A stretch of DNA of 64,000 bases from an uncultured Flaviramulus sp. Its GTDB lineage: Bacteria; Bacteroidota; Bacteroidia; Flavobacteriales; Flavobacteriaceae. Shown in pieces: positions 34,923 to 44,507 of this stretch. Each line of letters begins with the position of its first letter. Within the stretch, counting starts at the first letter, position 1. The position numbers and the translations under genes are program-made. Location: assembly GCA_947495125.1 (NCBI GenBank), contig CANLXL010000008.1, positions 124,001 through 188,000 on the forward strand, in the 5' to 3' direction. The notes beneath the pieces are model-generated. The model was not told where the DNA came from and searched no databases. It saw only the letters and a program-made list of their open reading frames with translations.

Positions 34923-36157
34923 TAGTGATGGTTTAATAATTTAGAAACGAGTTTCTCTATGGTTAGACCTTGGGCAATAATTGAGAAAACAACCACGACA
35001 TAGGTGGCATATAAAATAATATCTTTTACCTCTCCTTCGGGAAGTGATAGTGCTAATGCGATAGAAATTCCTCCTCGTAGTCCGGCCCAGGTTAATATTA
35101 GAGTTTCAGTTTTATTTGCTCTATGCGATTTTTTTAGTAGAAAATTTGAAAGTAATATGGTAACATACCGCGAAAAAAGAACTAATATAATAGCGGCCAT
35201 TCCCAATAATAAATGATAGATATTAAAATCTAATGTGATCATTACAATGCCAATAAGTACAAATAAAACGGCATTGAAAACTTCATCGAGAACCTTCCAA
35301 AAGATGTTCATATGATTTTTTAAATTTTCAGAAATGCCTTTTGCATGCAAACTATGGCCAATGATAAGACCGGCGACAACCATAGCGATAGCCCCTGAAA
35401 TGTGGAGCATATTACTCAACACATAACCTCCCAATACGATGGCTAATGAAATGTGAACGGCAATAACGGCTTCTTTATTAACACTTTTAATACATGCCTT
35501 CCCTAAATGACCTAGGATGAAACCCATTACAAAACCACCACCAGCCTCTTTACCAAACTCCGATGTAATATGCGATAATTCAAATTCATGCATCATCGTT
35601 GCTAAAGCGAGTACAGATAAAAATACCACGATACCAACACCGTCATTAAATAGGGACTCACCAACAATTTTAATTTCCATACGTTTGGGTGCTCCTGCCT
35701 TTTTTAACAGTGCTAATACAGCAACGGGGTCGGTAGGTGAAATTAGTGCACCAAAAACCAAACTATATAGATAACTTACATTGAGCCCAATAAGTGACGC
35801 TACATAGTAAAACGCCGTGCCAATAATAAAAGTAGAAACGATAACACCAAACGTAGCATAAATAAAAACAGTAATCTTCTCTTTTAGTAAGCCTTTTAAG
35901 TTAACATGAATTGCTCCTGCAAAGAGTAGTACGCCTAAAAGAAAATCGAATAAAATGGTTTTAAAATCTATGCTTCTTGCGAATACGGTGACCTGATCAA
36001 AATAACTTTGATCAATAAAATAGCTGGCAGCAAATAAAAGGGATACTATTATTGACAATATCATAACGCCTATGGTTTCAGGAAGCTTTAAAAACTTAGC
36101 GTTTAAATAGCTTAAAAAAGCAGCAAGGGCGATAATACCAACAAATATTTCAAACAT
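34922..36157 (-). CDS. Na+/H+ antiporter (CPA1/NhaP type)
   Basis: A 411-residue membrane protein with about 12 helices. Family motifs are the ND pair in NDGVGIVVF, SPTDPVAVLALLKKAG and AGLRGGISIALALSLP. It exchanges Na+ or K+ for H+ at the inner membrane. The gene lies 2 bases after the FMN/Rieske gene and its stop overlaps the start of the TPP/Rieske gene, so an ion-exchange step is built into the redox operon. Why is unknown. Confidence 0.92.
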   Translation of the reverse strand: MFEIFVGIIALAAFLSYLNAKFLKLPETIGVMILSIIVSLLFAASYFIDQSYFDQVTVFARSIDFKTILFDFLLGVLLFAGAIHVNLKGLLKEKITVFIYATFGVIVSTFIIGTAFYYVASLIGLNVSYLYSLVFGALISPTDPVAVLALLKKAGAPKRMEIKIVGESLFNDGVGIVVFLSVLALATMMHEFELSHITSEFGKEAGGGFVMGFILGHLGKACIKSVNKEAVIAVHISLAIVLGGYVLSNMLHISGAIAMVVAGLIIGHSLHAKGISENLKNHMNIFWKVLDEVFNAVLFVLIGIVMITLDFNIYHLLLGMAAIILVLFSRYVTILLSNFLLKKSHRANKTETLILTWAGLRGGISIALALSLPEGEVKDIILYATYVVVVFSIIAQGLTIEKLVSKLLNHH

Positions 36158-36159
36158 AA

Positions 36160-37770
36160 TTAGTGTATTCCTGCGTAATTAATTCCGGTTAACTTATGCA
36201 TGTCCGCATCAAAAGTTGAGAGGTCGTCGTGATTGAATTTAGAAATATCGTCATAACCACAAGATCGCGCTACAACTTTTATGAGGTTATTAGTAGCATC
36301 AAAATAGTTGTGCAATTGTTTTGCAGATGAATCGATAATTAAGCGACTTCGCAAACTTTCTTTTTGGGTTGCAATCCCTACCGGACAATTATTAGTTCCA
36401 CAAGCACGCATGCCTAAGCAACCTATAGCTTGTAAAGCCGAATTTGAAACGGCAATCGCATCGGCGCCAAGCATCATGGCTTTCGCGAAATCTTCAGCAA
36501 CGCGTAAACCTCCCGTGATCACTAATGTGACATCGGTAGCTCCCACCTGATCTAAATATTTTCTGGCTCTTGCCAATGCAGGAATGGTTGGGACATTAAT
36601 GTGGTCTCTTAGAATGGTAGGCGCAGAACCTGTTCCGCCACCGCGACCATCAAGAATAATGTAATCTACACCGGCGTCTAAGGCAAATTGAATATCTTTT
36701 TCTATGTGGCTAGCGGCAATTTTAAAGCCGATTGGGATGCCTCCGGTACGTTCTCGTACTTTGTCTCCAAAGTCTTTAAAATCTTGGGCGCTGTGAAAGT
36801 TAGGATTGGCAGCAGGAGAAATGGCGGTCTCGCCTTGTTCTAAACCTCTTACTTCTGCTATTTCTGCACTGACCTTATTTCCCGGTAAATGACCGCCTGT
36901 TCCTGTTTTTGCGCCTTGACCGCCCTTAAAATGAAAGGCTTGTACCTTATCCAGCTTATCCCACGAGAAACCAAATTGCGCCGATGCTAATTCGTAAAAA
37001 TATTTAGAGTTACTTTCTTGTTCTTGAGGAAGCATGCCGCCTTCCCCGGAGCAGATTCCTGTTCCGGCCATTTGTGCGCCTTGACTCAAAGCGATTTTTG
37101 CTTCACGAGAGAGGGCTCCAAAACTCATATCACTCACAAAAAGAGGGATGTCCAGTACTAAAGGCTTTTTTGCTTTCGGACCTATAATCACTTTTGTGGC
37201 AACATCTTCATGGTCTAATAGAGGACGTGTTGCCAATTGGGCCGGAAGAAATTGAATATCATTCCATTTGGGCAAGGTATTTCTATCAACACCCATTGAT
37301 GCCGAAAAACCGTGATGCCCAATATTTTTTAAACCATTTTTTGCTAATTCTTTAATATAACCTGTGTAAGGCTCGGTGTCTTCCGGATGTGTGTCTGCAT
37401 AAGCACCTAAGTAATCCTCTCGGTTAAAAGGTTGTGGATGATTTGTTACATAAGCATCAATTTCAAACGCATCGACATAAAGACCACCGTCTTGTATTTT
37501 AGTGGAGAATTTATGTAATACTTCTTTATTGTTATATTCAGAAACACCGGAGTCCACGCGATAGTCCCAGCCATGAACGCCACAAATAAGATTGTGACCA
37601 TCGACATGGCCATCAGACATTAATGCGCCTCTGTGTAAACATCGTCCATAAAGAACAGAAATCTCTTTGTCAAATTTTACAATCACTAAATCTAATCCAT
37701 TGACTAAGGCATGTGCCGGTTGTTTGTTTTCTAATTCGCTTATTTGGGCAATTAAAACTGGTTTCTTCAT
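36160..37770 (-). CDS. Rieske-domain fusion to a glutamate-synthase-like FMN enzyme
   Basis: A 536-residue cytoplasmic protein. An N-terminal Rieske domain (C44, H46 in RCLHRGA; C63, H66 in CGVHGWDY) is followed by a domain like the FMN-binding synthase part of glutamate synthase (about 150-520). GRGGGTGSAP is the flavin/substrate loop and CLGMRACGTNNCPVGIATQ is the Cys cluster that binds a [3Fe-4S] centre in GltS. No glutaminase domain is present. This resembles stand-alone GltB2-type oxidoreductases, whose reaction is largely unknown. It lies between the Crp-like regulator (19-base gap) and the antiporter (2-base gap). Confidence 0.9.
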   Translation of the reverse strand: MKKPVLIAQISELENKQPAHALVNGLDLVIVKFDKEISVLYGRCLHRGALMSDGHVDGHNLICGVHGWDYRVDSGVSEYNNKEVLHKFSTKIQDGGLYVDAFEIDAYVTNHPQPFNREDYLGAYADTHPEDTEPYTGYIKELAKNGLKNIGHHGFSASMGVDRNTLPKWNDIQFLPAQLATRPLLDHEDVATKVIIGPKAKKPLVLDIPLFVSDMSFGALSREAKIALSQGAQMAGTGICSGEGGMLPQEQESNSKYFYELASAQFGFSWDKLDKVQAFHFKGGQGAKTGTGGHLPGNKVSAEIAEVRGLEQGETAISPAANPNFHSAQDFKDFGDKVRERTGGIPIGFKIAASHIEKDIQFALDAGVDYIILDGRGGGTGSAPTILRDHINVPTIPALARARKYLDQVGATDVTLVITGGLRVAEDFAKAMMLGADAIAVSNSALQAIGCLGMRACGTNNCPVGIATQKESLRSRLIIDSSAKQLHNYFDATNNLIKVVARSCGYDDISKFNHDDLSTFDADMHKLTGINYAGIH

Positions 37771-37789
37771 ATTTGTTCTCTATTTTTTT

Positions 37790-38467
37790 TTAGTTAGATT
37801 TTGCCTGGGTTATGTTAACTGAAATGGACTCGGTATCATAATGTATATGTCCTTCTTTTCGCATTTTACTCAACACATTGCTTACCGTTTGCCTTGAAGT
37901 ATTAGTAAGATTCGCTATTTCTTTATGAGATAACAGGTTTTTTGCAACCAATTTCCCTGTGTCATTAGCTTCCCCAAATTCATTTAAATAGTCGGCAATA
38001 AACTCTAAGATTCTTGTGGTGCTATCTTTATACAATAAATCGTTAAGCCTGCGTTCTAATTTTTTTATGCGTACCCCGTAAATTTTAAGAACGCCATTTT
38101 TGAGCGATTTGTGCTGCTCCATAAGCGTTTCCATTCTTTGGGACTCTATATAGCAAATAACACTGTCTTCCAGAGCGTAAGCAACTTCTTCTTTGGCGGC
38201 TTCCTTGTCATAAAGCGCTAATTCTCCGAAGATATTGCCGCGTTTGACAATGTATTTAACGGAGTCGTTCGAGGCGTTTACAATTTTCACACTACCTCTT
38301 TTTAGAAAGAAAACACTATTTTTATGTGCATCTGAAAGTGTGATAGGCTTTCCTTTTTCAATATTGTCCATTTCCAGGATTTCGCAGATTTTCATCATAT
38401 TGAGCAAGCCAATTTTCTTAAAAAGGTTGAACCCTTCTAAAAACCAATATTTAGTGATTGCTTTCAA
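37790..38467 (-). CDS. Crp/Fnr-family transcriptional regulator
   Basis: A 225-residue regulator: cyclic-nucleotide-binding fold (about 25-140) and a winged HTH (about 150-215; LLSHKEIANLTNTSRQTVSN). The cysteines needed for an Fnr [4Fe-4S] cluster are not in the right arrangement. It is the first gene of the redox operon and probably controls it (inference). An inverted repeat CTTAAGAA-N10-TTCTTAAG lies 43 bases upstream of the start, a possible autoregulatory site. Confidence 0.88.
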   Translation of the reverse strand: MKAITKYWFLEGFNLFKKIGLLNMMKICEILEMDNIEKGKPITLSDAHKNSVFFLKRGSVKIVNASNDSVKYIVKRGNIFGELALYDKEAAKEEVAYALEDSVICYIESQRMETLMEQHKSLKNGVLKIYGVRIKKLERRLNDLLYKDSTTRILEFIADYLNEFGEANDTGKLVAKNLLSHKEIANLTNTSRQTVSNVLSKMRKEGHIHYDTESISVNITQAKSN

Positions 38468-38753
38468 ATAGTACAGTTAGTTAATAAGTAAAAATAGCTA
38501 ATTAAACAGCTTAAGAAGTATGTTAATTTCTTAAGAGTTACTTCATACGACAAAAGCGTATTTTTTTGAATTAATATAGCAAGGCTATTTCTATAATAAA
38601 TAAAAATACAGCTTGCAGGTTGTCACTTAGCTAGTTTTTAGGTTACTAAAGTTACAACCTTTGGACGAGAAAAAGTATATCTAATTACAGATGTATGGTA
38701 AATGAACCCCTGGAAAGTAGTTGAGACGATTATTTAAAGGGACAATTGTAAGC
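38468..38753. other. Intergenic region upstream of the Crp-like gene
   Basis: About 285 bases without a gene, between the start of the crp-like gene and the end of the deoxynucleoside kinase gene. It contains the inverted repeat at 38510-38535 and no canonical TAnnTTTG box on the minus strand. Confidence 0.45.
38510..38535. promoter_or_regulatory. Inverted repeat, possible operator of the redox operon
   Basis: CTTAAGAA, 10-base spacer, TTCTTAAG; 8-base perfect arms. Its distance (43 bases) to the crp-like start codon suits transcriptional control. It does not match the TGTGA-N6-TCACA box of classical Crp. Confidence 0.4.
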
Positions 38754-39368
38754 TTAAAAGAGGCCGTTAATTTCGGCATCAATGGTATTGATAACACTTC
38801 CTAAATCTTCAGGGTTATCGACAAAATTAAGATTATCGACATCTATAATGAGCAGCTTGCCTTTTTTATAACCGTGAATCCAGGCTTCATAGCGTTCATT
38901 CAATCGGCTTAAATAATCAATGCTGATAGAGTTTTCGTAATCACGACCCCGTTTATGAATTTGTGAAACCAAATTGGGGATGGTACTTCTCAAATAAATT
39001 AATACATCCGGGCCTTGAACTAAAGATTCCATTAAATCGAAAAGCGACTTATAGTTCTCGTAATCTCGATTGGTCATTAAACCCATAGCATGTAAATTGG
39101 GGGCAAAAATATGAGCGTCTTCATAGATCGTTCTGTCTTGAATGATGTCTTTACCACTTTCACGAATTTGTAATACCTGACGAAAACGGCTATTCAAAAA
39201 GTAAACCTGCAAATTAAAACTCCAACGTTCCATTTGATTGTAAAAATCATCTAAGTAGGGATTGTCTACAACATCTTCAAGTTGAGCTTCCCATTTATAA
39301 TGTTTTGCTAGTAATTTTGTGAGCGTTGTTTTTCCGGCACCAATATTTCCTGCAACAGCAATATGCAT
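38754..39368 (-). CDS. Deoxynucleoside kinase (dNK family)
   Basis: A 204-residue P-loop kinase: Walker A GNIGAGKTTL (residues 7-16) and the DRTIYEDAHIFA motif that in this family supplies the substrate-binding and lid residues. It phosphorylates deoxynucleosides in the salvage pathway; base specificity cannot be told. It starts 3 bases after the preceding gene, so it is the last gene of the two-component operon 42384-38754. Confidence 0.92.
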   Translation of the reverse strand: MHIAVAGNIGAGKTTLTKLLAKHYKWEAQLEDVVDNPYLDDFYNQMERWSFNLQVYFLNSRFRQVLQIRESGKDIIQDRTIYEDAHIFAPNLHAMGLMTNRDYENYKSLFDLMESLVQGPDVLIYLRSTIPNLVSQIHKRGRDYENSISIDYLSRLNERYEAWIHGYKKGKLLIIDVDNLNFVDNPEDLGSVINTIDAEINGLF

Positions 39369-39371
39369 AAT

Positions 39372-40160
39372 CTAGTTTGTTTTTATTTGGTATTCTCGAA
39401 GTAATTCAAGGTCGTAAATATACAAGCTTTCATTGGTTACAAAAAACTGTTTTATTAACAAATTTGGCAGCTCTATAGGAATAATATGACTTGTGTTTTT
39501 TTTTAAAAAGAATAAGGAGTTATTCTTTTTAAAAAAAACATTCCCATTATCTTCGGCTAAAGCTGTGTAACCATCATTCTTCATTTTTTTTAAAAGACTC
39601 CCAAAGTAATTGTAAACATATACATAGTCCTTAGTAAGGAGCCAACAATAATTATAGTTGCTTTTTAAATCTAAAACGTTGCTCTTCACAGGAAGGGTTT
39701 GGGCTCGGGTAACATTCGTTTTATAGTCGTATAATTCCAGTTGCTGGGTATCTTGGTTAAAAACCCAAAGTGTATTGTCGTATCCGGTCGAGATGTTAGA
39801 AACGTTTTTGTAGGGTTGTAGTGTGTTGAAGTCTATTTTATATATTTCCGCCAGCCTGTTATCTAGTATTATGGCCGTATTAAAATGTTTGTAGAACAGG
39901 TTTATCTTTAAGGTGTTAAAGGTGTTGGCCGAAGTGATCTGTCCTAATTGAAAATTGTTATATTCGATAGGTGTTATGTTGTCATCCTTTGAGCTTTTAA
40001 TAAAAACATTGTTTTTAATATAAAAAGTAGATTCAAAGTTTGTTCTACTAATAAATGTATCTGCTTTTAATGGGGTGCTGTTAACCAAAGAGATTTGTAT
40101 TACTTCTTGAGAAGTCACTGAGGTTGATAAAATGAGAACTAAATAAAAAAGAGATTTCAT
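39372..40160 (-). CDS. Exported protein, beta-propeller-like, unknown function
   Basis: A 262-residue protein with a signal peptide (about 1-17). The rest is repetitive in beta strands with aromatic residues (TLWVFNQDTQQLELYDYK, CWLLTKDYVYVYNYFG), resembling a small beta-propeller. It sits between the response regulator and the nucleoside kinase on one transcript. I recognise no named family. Confidence 0.8.
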   Translation of the reverse strand: MKSLFYLVLILSTSVTSQEVIQISLVNSTPLKADTFISRTNFESTFYIKNNVFIKSSKDDNITPIEYNNFQLGQITSANTFNTLKINLFYKHFNTAIILDNRLAEIYKIDFNTLQPYKNVSNISTGYDNTLWVFNQDTQQLELYDYKTNVTRAQTLPVKSNVLDLKSNYNYCWLLTKDYVYVYNYFGSLLKKMKNDGYTALAEDNGNVFFKKNNSLFFLKKNTSHIIPIELPNLLIKQFFVTNESLYIYDLELLREYQIKTN

Positions 40161-40193
40161 TGCAGCATGAAAAATACAAAAATCAAACCACTT

Positions 40194-40877
40194 TCAGCAA
40201 ATTAACTTATAACCAAATCCACGTACATTGATAATTTGGATACTATCGTCTTTGCTTAGTTTCTTTCGTAGTTTCGTAATAAAGACATCCATACTACGCG
40301 CGCTAAAGAAATCGTCGTTACCCCAAAGCTTATTTAAAATTAAAGATCTGTCTAAAACCGCATTTTTGTTTTTAATGAGATGAAATAATAAATGTGCTTC
40401 GCGATGCGTTAACTGTATCCTGGCTTCATCTTTATATTGAAGGGTTTGCTTTGGAAAATTGAAAGCGAAGCTCCCTATGGTTAAGATTTCTGAAGTTTTC
40501 TGAACCCTCGTTCTGTTCAGCAAACTATTAATGCGAACAATAAGCTCTTCAATGCTAAATGGTTTTTTGAGATAATCGTTTCCGCCAATGGTGAATCCTT
40601 CAACCACGTCTTGGGTTTGCGATTTGGCCGTTAAAAATATAATAGGAATGGTCTCATCAATACTTCTGATATCCTTGGCTAAAGTAAAGCCATCTTTTTT
40701 GGGCATCATCACGTCCAGTACTAATAATTCGGGATGGTCGTTCTTGTAAACCTCGAAGGCTTTTTCGCCATTGTCGCACAATAAAACATTAAAATTTCGG
40801 GTTTCTAAACTTTCTTTGATGATCTGCCCTAATGCAGGTTCATCTTCAGCTAAAAGTATGGTTGTGGACTTAGGCAT
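40194..40877 (-). CDS. Response regulator, OmpR/PhoB family (RprY-like)
   Basis: A 227-residue regulator: receiver domain (about 5-120) with phospho-acceptor D55 in LLVLDVMMP and Lys in FLTAKS, then a winged-helix DNA-binding domain (about 130-225; LTHREAHLLFHLIKNKNAVL). Overlaps the histidine kinase gene by 8 bases, so the two form a pair. The pair looks like RprX/RprY of Bacteroidota. Targets unknown; the divergent GLPGLI operon is a neighbour worth testing. Confidence 0.93.
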   Translation of the reverse strand: MPKSTTILLAEDEPALGQIIKESLETRNFNVLLCDNGEKAFEVYKNDHPELLVLDVMMPKKDGFTLAKDIRSIDETIPIIFLTAKSQTQDVVEGFTIGGNDYLKKPFSIEELIVRINSLLNRTRVQKTSEILTIGSFAFNFPKQTLQYKDEARIQLTHREAHLLFHLIKNKNAVLDRSLILNKLWGNDDFFSARSMDVFITKLRKKLSKDDSIQIINVRGFGYKLIC

Positions 40878-42384
40878 TCGGCAAAGTTATTTTAAAGGTT
40901 GTTTGTGTGTTACTTAGATCTAAATGCATGGTGCCTCCATGCTTTTCTGCAATTTTTTTGGCATAATACAGCCCGATTCCAAAACCTTTAATGTCGTGGG
41001 TGTTGCCTTTCGGAACGCGATAAAATTTCTCGAATATTTTGTCTTTATTGGAGTTTGTTAGCACGTTTCCGTTATCAGAAATAGAAACGGTAAATGAAAA
41101 TGAGTTTTGAGAACACTTGACCGTAATGCGTTCACCACCATATTTTACGGCATTATCAAGGATATTGTTGATGGTATTTTCAAAATGAAAAACATCAACT
41201 TTAGCGATTATTGAGTCTTCAAATGAAACAAATCTTATCGCTTTAGTCTCGGTTTGCATTTGATGCTTATTCACTAAAATCGTAATAAGATCGGTTATAT
41301 TGGTTTCTTCCTTGTTCAAATCCAGATTCTCACTGTCTAAGGTGGCTGTCTCTAAAAGTTTTTCGACCATCACATGAAGTTTAGATAGTTGATTGCTCGA
41401 CATATCTAAATAACTTTTGGTTTTTTCTTTATTATCAATAACATTAAAACTTTTAATGCTTTCTATAGCTGCCCCAATCGTCGCTATCGGTGTTTTAAAT
41501 TCATGTGTAATATTGCTTATTAGATCGTTCTTAACCTCGGCGAGTTGCTTTTGTTGTTTGATGATTTTTAAAAGGTAAAATAAGCAACTAATCACTGCTA
41601 ATACCAGTAAAGTAGAAATTAAAAGACTTGAAAGCATACGCTTTAAAATGATCTTGGTATCGTTGGAAAAATAAATTTTCAGAATACTGTTTCTAGGCAG
41701 GAAGGCCGATTTGGAGGTCACCGCTAGAGATGCATTTTCAATAGGATTACTAAACATTTCTTGTTCACCATTCCGTTCGTTTTTATAGGCCAGTTTGTAA
41801 TCAATATCTAGGGCCTTAGTGCTTAATTCCTTTTTAACAAGATTATTGATCTTATCTAACTTCAAAGAATCACTCGTCATAGAAATCAGAACCTTTGAAG
41901 TAAGATTTTTGAAAATGTCTGTCGGAACATTAACATGAGTAGAATCGAAGTGTCTTTTTAAAACAATTTTATTCGAATAACGCTCCTTGGTTTCATCATC
42001 AAAAAATTCATGCTCAATGATGGTGTCTTTTTTCAGGTTTTTAAAAAACGGGATACTTTTTAGTAACTCAATATCCAATGTGTCTAAATGATGTGATGCC
42101 CCCGTAAATATTTTAAGGCCTTTTACAAGACTATCTATTTTACCTCTTTCGGTCAAGATGTGATCTACAGATTCAGCTTCAAAAGCAAAAGCAATGGTTT
42201 CTGTTTTCGCCAGATTTGCAAAATAAGCTTCTACGGCTGTATCTAAACTAAGTTGTACGTCATTAATCAATTGTTGCTTATTCAACAGGTAGTTTTTGTA
42301 GTTCCAATAGGCTTGAACTCCAATGGTACCCAGTACTACAAATACAATTATGTAAAGAATCCATCTGTATCTTAAGTCATTCAT
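40870..42384 (-). CDS. Sensor histidine kinase (RprX-like)
   Basis: A 504-residue membrane kinase: one membrane helix (about 7-25), a periplasmic sensor region (about 30-245), a second helix (about 246-268), the HisKA box with H294 in SNITHEFKTPIATIG, and an HATPase domain with N box (NILDNAVKYGG), G1 box (SDNGNV) and G2 box (GFGIGLYYA). It phosphorylates the response regulator encoded next. The sensor region shows no recognisable ligand domain. It is divergent from the GLPGLI genes, with 214 bases between. Confidence 0.93.
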   Translation of the reverse strand: MNDLRYRWILYIIVFVVLGTIGVQAYWNYKNYLLNKQQLINDVQLSLDTAVEAYFANLAKTETIAFAFEAESVDHILTERGKIDSLVKGLKIFTGASHHLDTLDIELLKSIPFFKNLKKDTIIEHEFFDDETKERYSNKIVLKRHFDSTHVNVPTDIFKNLTSKVLISMTSDSLKLDKINNLVKKELSTKALDIDYKLAYKNERNGEQEMFSNPIENASLAVTSKSAFLPRNSILKIYFSNDTKIILKRMLSSLLISTLLVLAVISCLFYLLKIIKQQKQLAEVKNDLISNITHEFKTPIATIGAAIESIKSFNVIDNKEKTKSYLDMSSNQLSKLHVMVEKLLETATLDSENLDLNKEETNITDLITILVNKHQMQTETKAIRFVSFEDSIIAKVDVFHFENTINNILDNAVKYGGERITVKCSQNSFSFTVSISDNGNVLTNSNKDKIFEKFYRVPKGNTHDIKGFGIGLYYAKKIAEKHGGTMHLDLSNTQTTFKITLPNA

Positions 42385-42598
42385 AATTCAAAAGTAAATG
42401 TTAAAACCATATAAAACCAATCGCTTAACACTAGTTAACAGTCATTAACTATAATAGTTCAAAAGGAATTTCATTTTTGTGGTGTTAATATTTAAATCAA
42501 TTAAAAGATGAAACATTCATAACTATATAATTAATCATTAACGATAATTATTATTTGAATGCTACATATGACAATTAAAAATCAATAAATATATTCAT

Positions 42599-43441
42599 AT
42601 GAAACAGACGATTATAATGTTTTTTGCTTTCCTATTCATCAACGGATTAGCAGCTCAAGATTTCCAAGGGGTAGCCACGTATAAAACCCATAGAAAGTTG
42701 GACATTAAGTTAGACAGTACCCAGGTGAAAACCGCCATGCATGAGCGGATGATGGACATGCTTAAAAAGCAATTTGAGAAAACATACATTTTAACCTTTA
42801 CCAGAGAAGCCTCATTATATAAAGAGGATGAACAACTTGGGGCACCACAACCGGCTGGTGTACAAATGGTCTTTGTGAGTACCGAAGGCTCTGATATTTT
42901 ATATAAAAATATAAAGGAAAATAGATTTGCCTCTCAAAATGAAGTCTTCGGAAAAAAGTTTTTAGTTAAAGACAGTTTAAGCACTTTAGATTGGAAATTG
43001 GAGAGCGAAACAAAGAACATTGGGAATTACACCTGTTACAAGGCAACCCTGACACGAGAGATTGAAGTTGTTGAAAGTGGTATAAGTGTTAACGGTGATA
43101 AAGATTTAGATGCCAATGCCGATGAAGAACCAAAGATGAGAACGATTACCATTACCGCATGGTACACCCCTCAGATTCCTGTTAATAATGGTCCGGGAAG
43201 ATATCATGGTCTACCTGGTTTAATCCTTGAGGTGAACGATGGACAGCAGACCATAGTATGTAGTAAAGTCGTATTGAACCCCGAGGATAAAGTTAGCATT
43301 AAAGAACCCGAAAAAGGGATGGTTGTTACTCAGGAAAAATTTGAAGCTATTGTTGACAAAAGAATGCAGGAAGAAGCCGAGAGATACGAACATGACAGAG
43401 ATGGGAACAGCGAACGTATTGAAATTAGAATTGGCGGCTAG
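42599..43441 (+). CDS. GLPGLI-family exported protein 1
   Basis: A 280-residue protein with a signal peptide (about 1-19, ending GLAAQ) and the family-defining GPGRYHGLPGLILEV near residue 205. GLPGLI proteins are Bacteroidota-specific, exported, and typically encoded next to an outer-membrane receptor; their function is unknown. The first of three consecutive paralogues. The mature start DFQGVATYKTH is shared with the next two genes. 214 bases separate it from the divergent kinase. Confidence 0.9.
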   Translation: MKQTIIMFFAFLFINGLAAQDFQGVATYKTHRKLDIKLDSTQVKTAMHERMMDMLKKQFEKTYILTFTREASLYKEDEQLGAPQPAGVQMVFVSTEGSDILYKNIKENRFASQNEVFGKKFLVKDSLSTLDWKLESETKNIGNYTCYKATLTREIEVVESGISVNGDKDLDANADEEPKMRTITITAWYTPQIPVNNGPGRYHGLPGLILEVNDGQQTIVCSKVVLNPEDKVSIKEPEKGMVVTQEKFEAIVDKRMQEEAERYEHDRDGNSERIEIRIGG

Positions 43442-43546
43442 TTTTAGGAAGACTTTAACATTTCAGCATTAAACCATACCGGAGGCTTTAGGTCTAATTT
43501 AGGATTTAAGCAGTAGCTTTAGTACCTAAACCTAAAACACAAACCG

Positions 43547-44428
43547 ATGAAAACCAATACGATTAAGCCGCTATTTCTTTGTTTTTTAAGTCTTTTATCT
43601 TTTCTGTCTTATGCACAACAAGACTTTCAAGGCAAAGCCTATTATCAATCGAAAACGACGATGGATATGAGCAATTTTGGAGGCGGGCAGATGAGCGAAG
43701 AACGCAAAAAAATGATTGCTCAGCGTATGAAAAGCATGTTGGAAAAAACATATATTCTAAGCTTTAATAAAACAGAATCTATTTATAAAGAAGAAGAAAC
43801 ATTAGAAGCTCCCGGGCAGGACGGTGGTCGGTTTCGAGGAATGATGTCCAGTTTCACCGGCGGCGATCAATATAAAAATGTTAAAACACAGGAGTTCCTG
43901 CAAGATCAGGAGTTTTTTGGAAAACAGTTTTTAATTAAGGATTCCTTGCCACAATTGCAATGGGTTATGGGTAGTGAAACCAAGCAGATCGGACAATATA
44001 TGTGTTTTAAGGCTACTGCAACGAAGGTTTCTACAGATTTTGATTTTACCAGGTTCAGAAGGCCTCCCAATAGGAATAATAATAAATCGCAGGACTCCAG
44101 CGCCGGTAAGGACGTAAAAAATGAAGAAGAGAAACCAAAGGAGATAGAGATTGTGGCCTGGTATACCATGCAGATTCCGGTGAATCAAGGTCCCGGAGAA
44201 TACTGGGGTTTACCGGGGTTGATATTAGAAATAAACTCGGGACGAACAACGATTCTATGTTCAAAAATCGTACTGAATCCGGATGAAAAAACAAAGATCA
44301 AAGCACCCTCAAAAGGCAAGGAAGTCACGAAAGAAGAATATAATGCTATTGTTAAAAAGAAGACCGAAGAAATGCGTGAGAACTTTAGAAGAGGGGGAGG
44401 CCCGGGAAGAGGAAATCGAAGAGGGTAG
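43547..44428 (+). CDS. GLPGLI-family exported protein 2
   Basis: A 293-residue paralogue with signal peptide (about 1-23), GEYWGLPGLILEINSG near residue 215, and an Asn/Lys/Arg-rich stretch before it (about 172-195). The C terminus is Arg/Gly-rich (RRGGGPGRGNRRG). Gap of 105 bases from gene 1. More similar to gene 3 than to gene 1 (both start DFQGKAYYQSK), so genes 2 and 3 look like the more recent duplication. Confidence 0.9.
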   Translation: MKTNTIKPLFLCFLSLLSFLSYAQQDFQGKAYYQSKTTMDMSNFGGGQMSEERKKMIAQRMKSMLEKTYILSFNKTESIYKEEETLEAPGQDGGRFRGMMSSFTGGDQYKNVKTQEFLQDQEFFGKQFLIKDSLPQLQWVMGSETKQIGQYMCFKATATKVSTDFDFTRFRRPPNRNNNKSQDSSAGKDVKNEEEKPKEIEIVAWYTMQIPVNQGPGEYWGLPGLILEINSGRTTILCSKIVLNPDEKTKIKAPSKGKEVTKEEYNAIVKKKTEEMRENFRRGGGPGRGNRRG

Positions 44429-44507
44429 GTGATTATATGTGAGGATTATACATTTTTGTCTAATTATTTTAGTATTTTTGTTAGACAAAACTTAAAATAA
44501 CTTCAAC

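Noticed and set aside
38468-38753. tRNA or small RNA gene in the gap before the Crp-like gene
   Set aside because: No TTCGA-type T loop or cloverleaf could be found; only a short inverted repeat is present.
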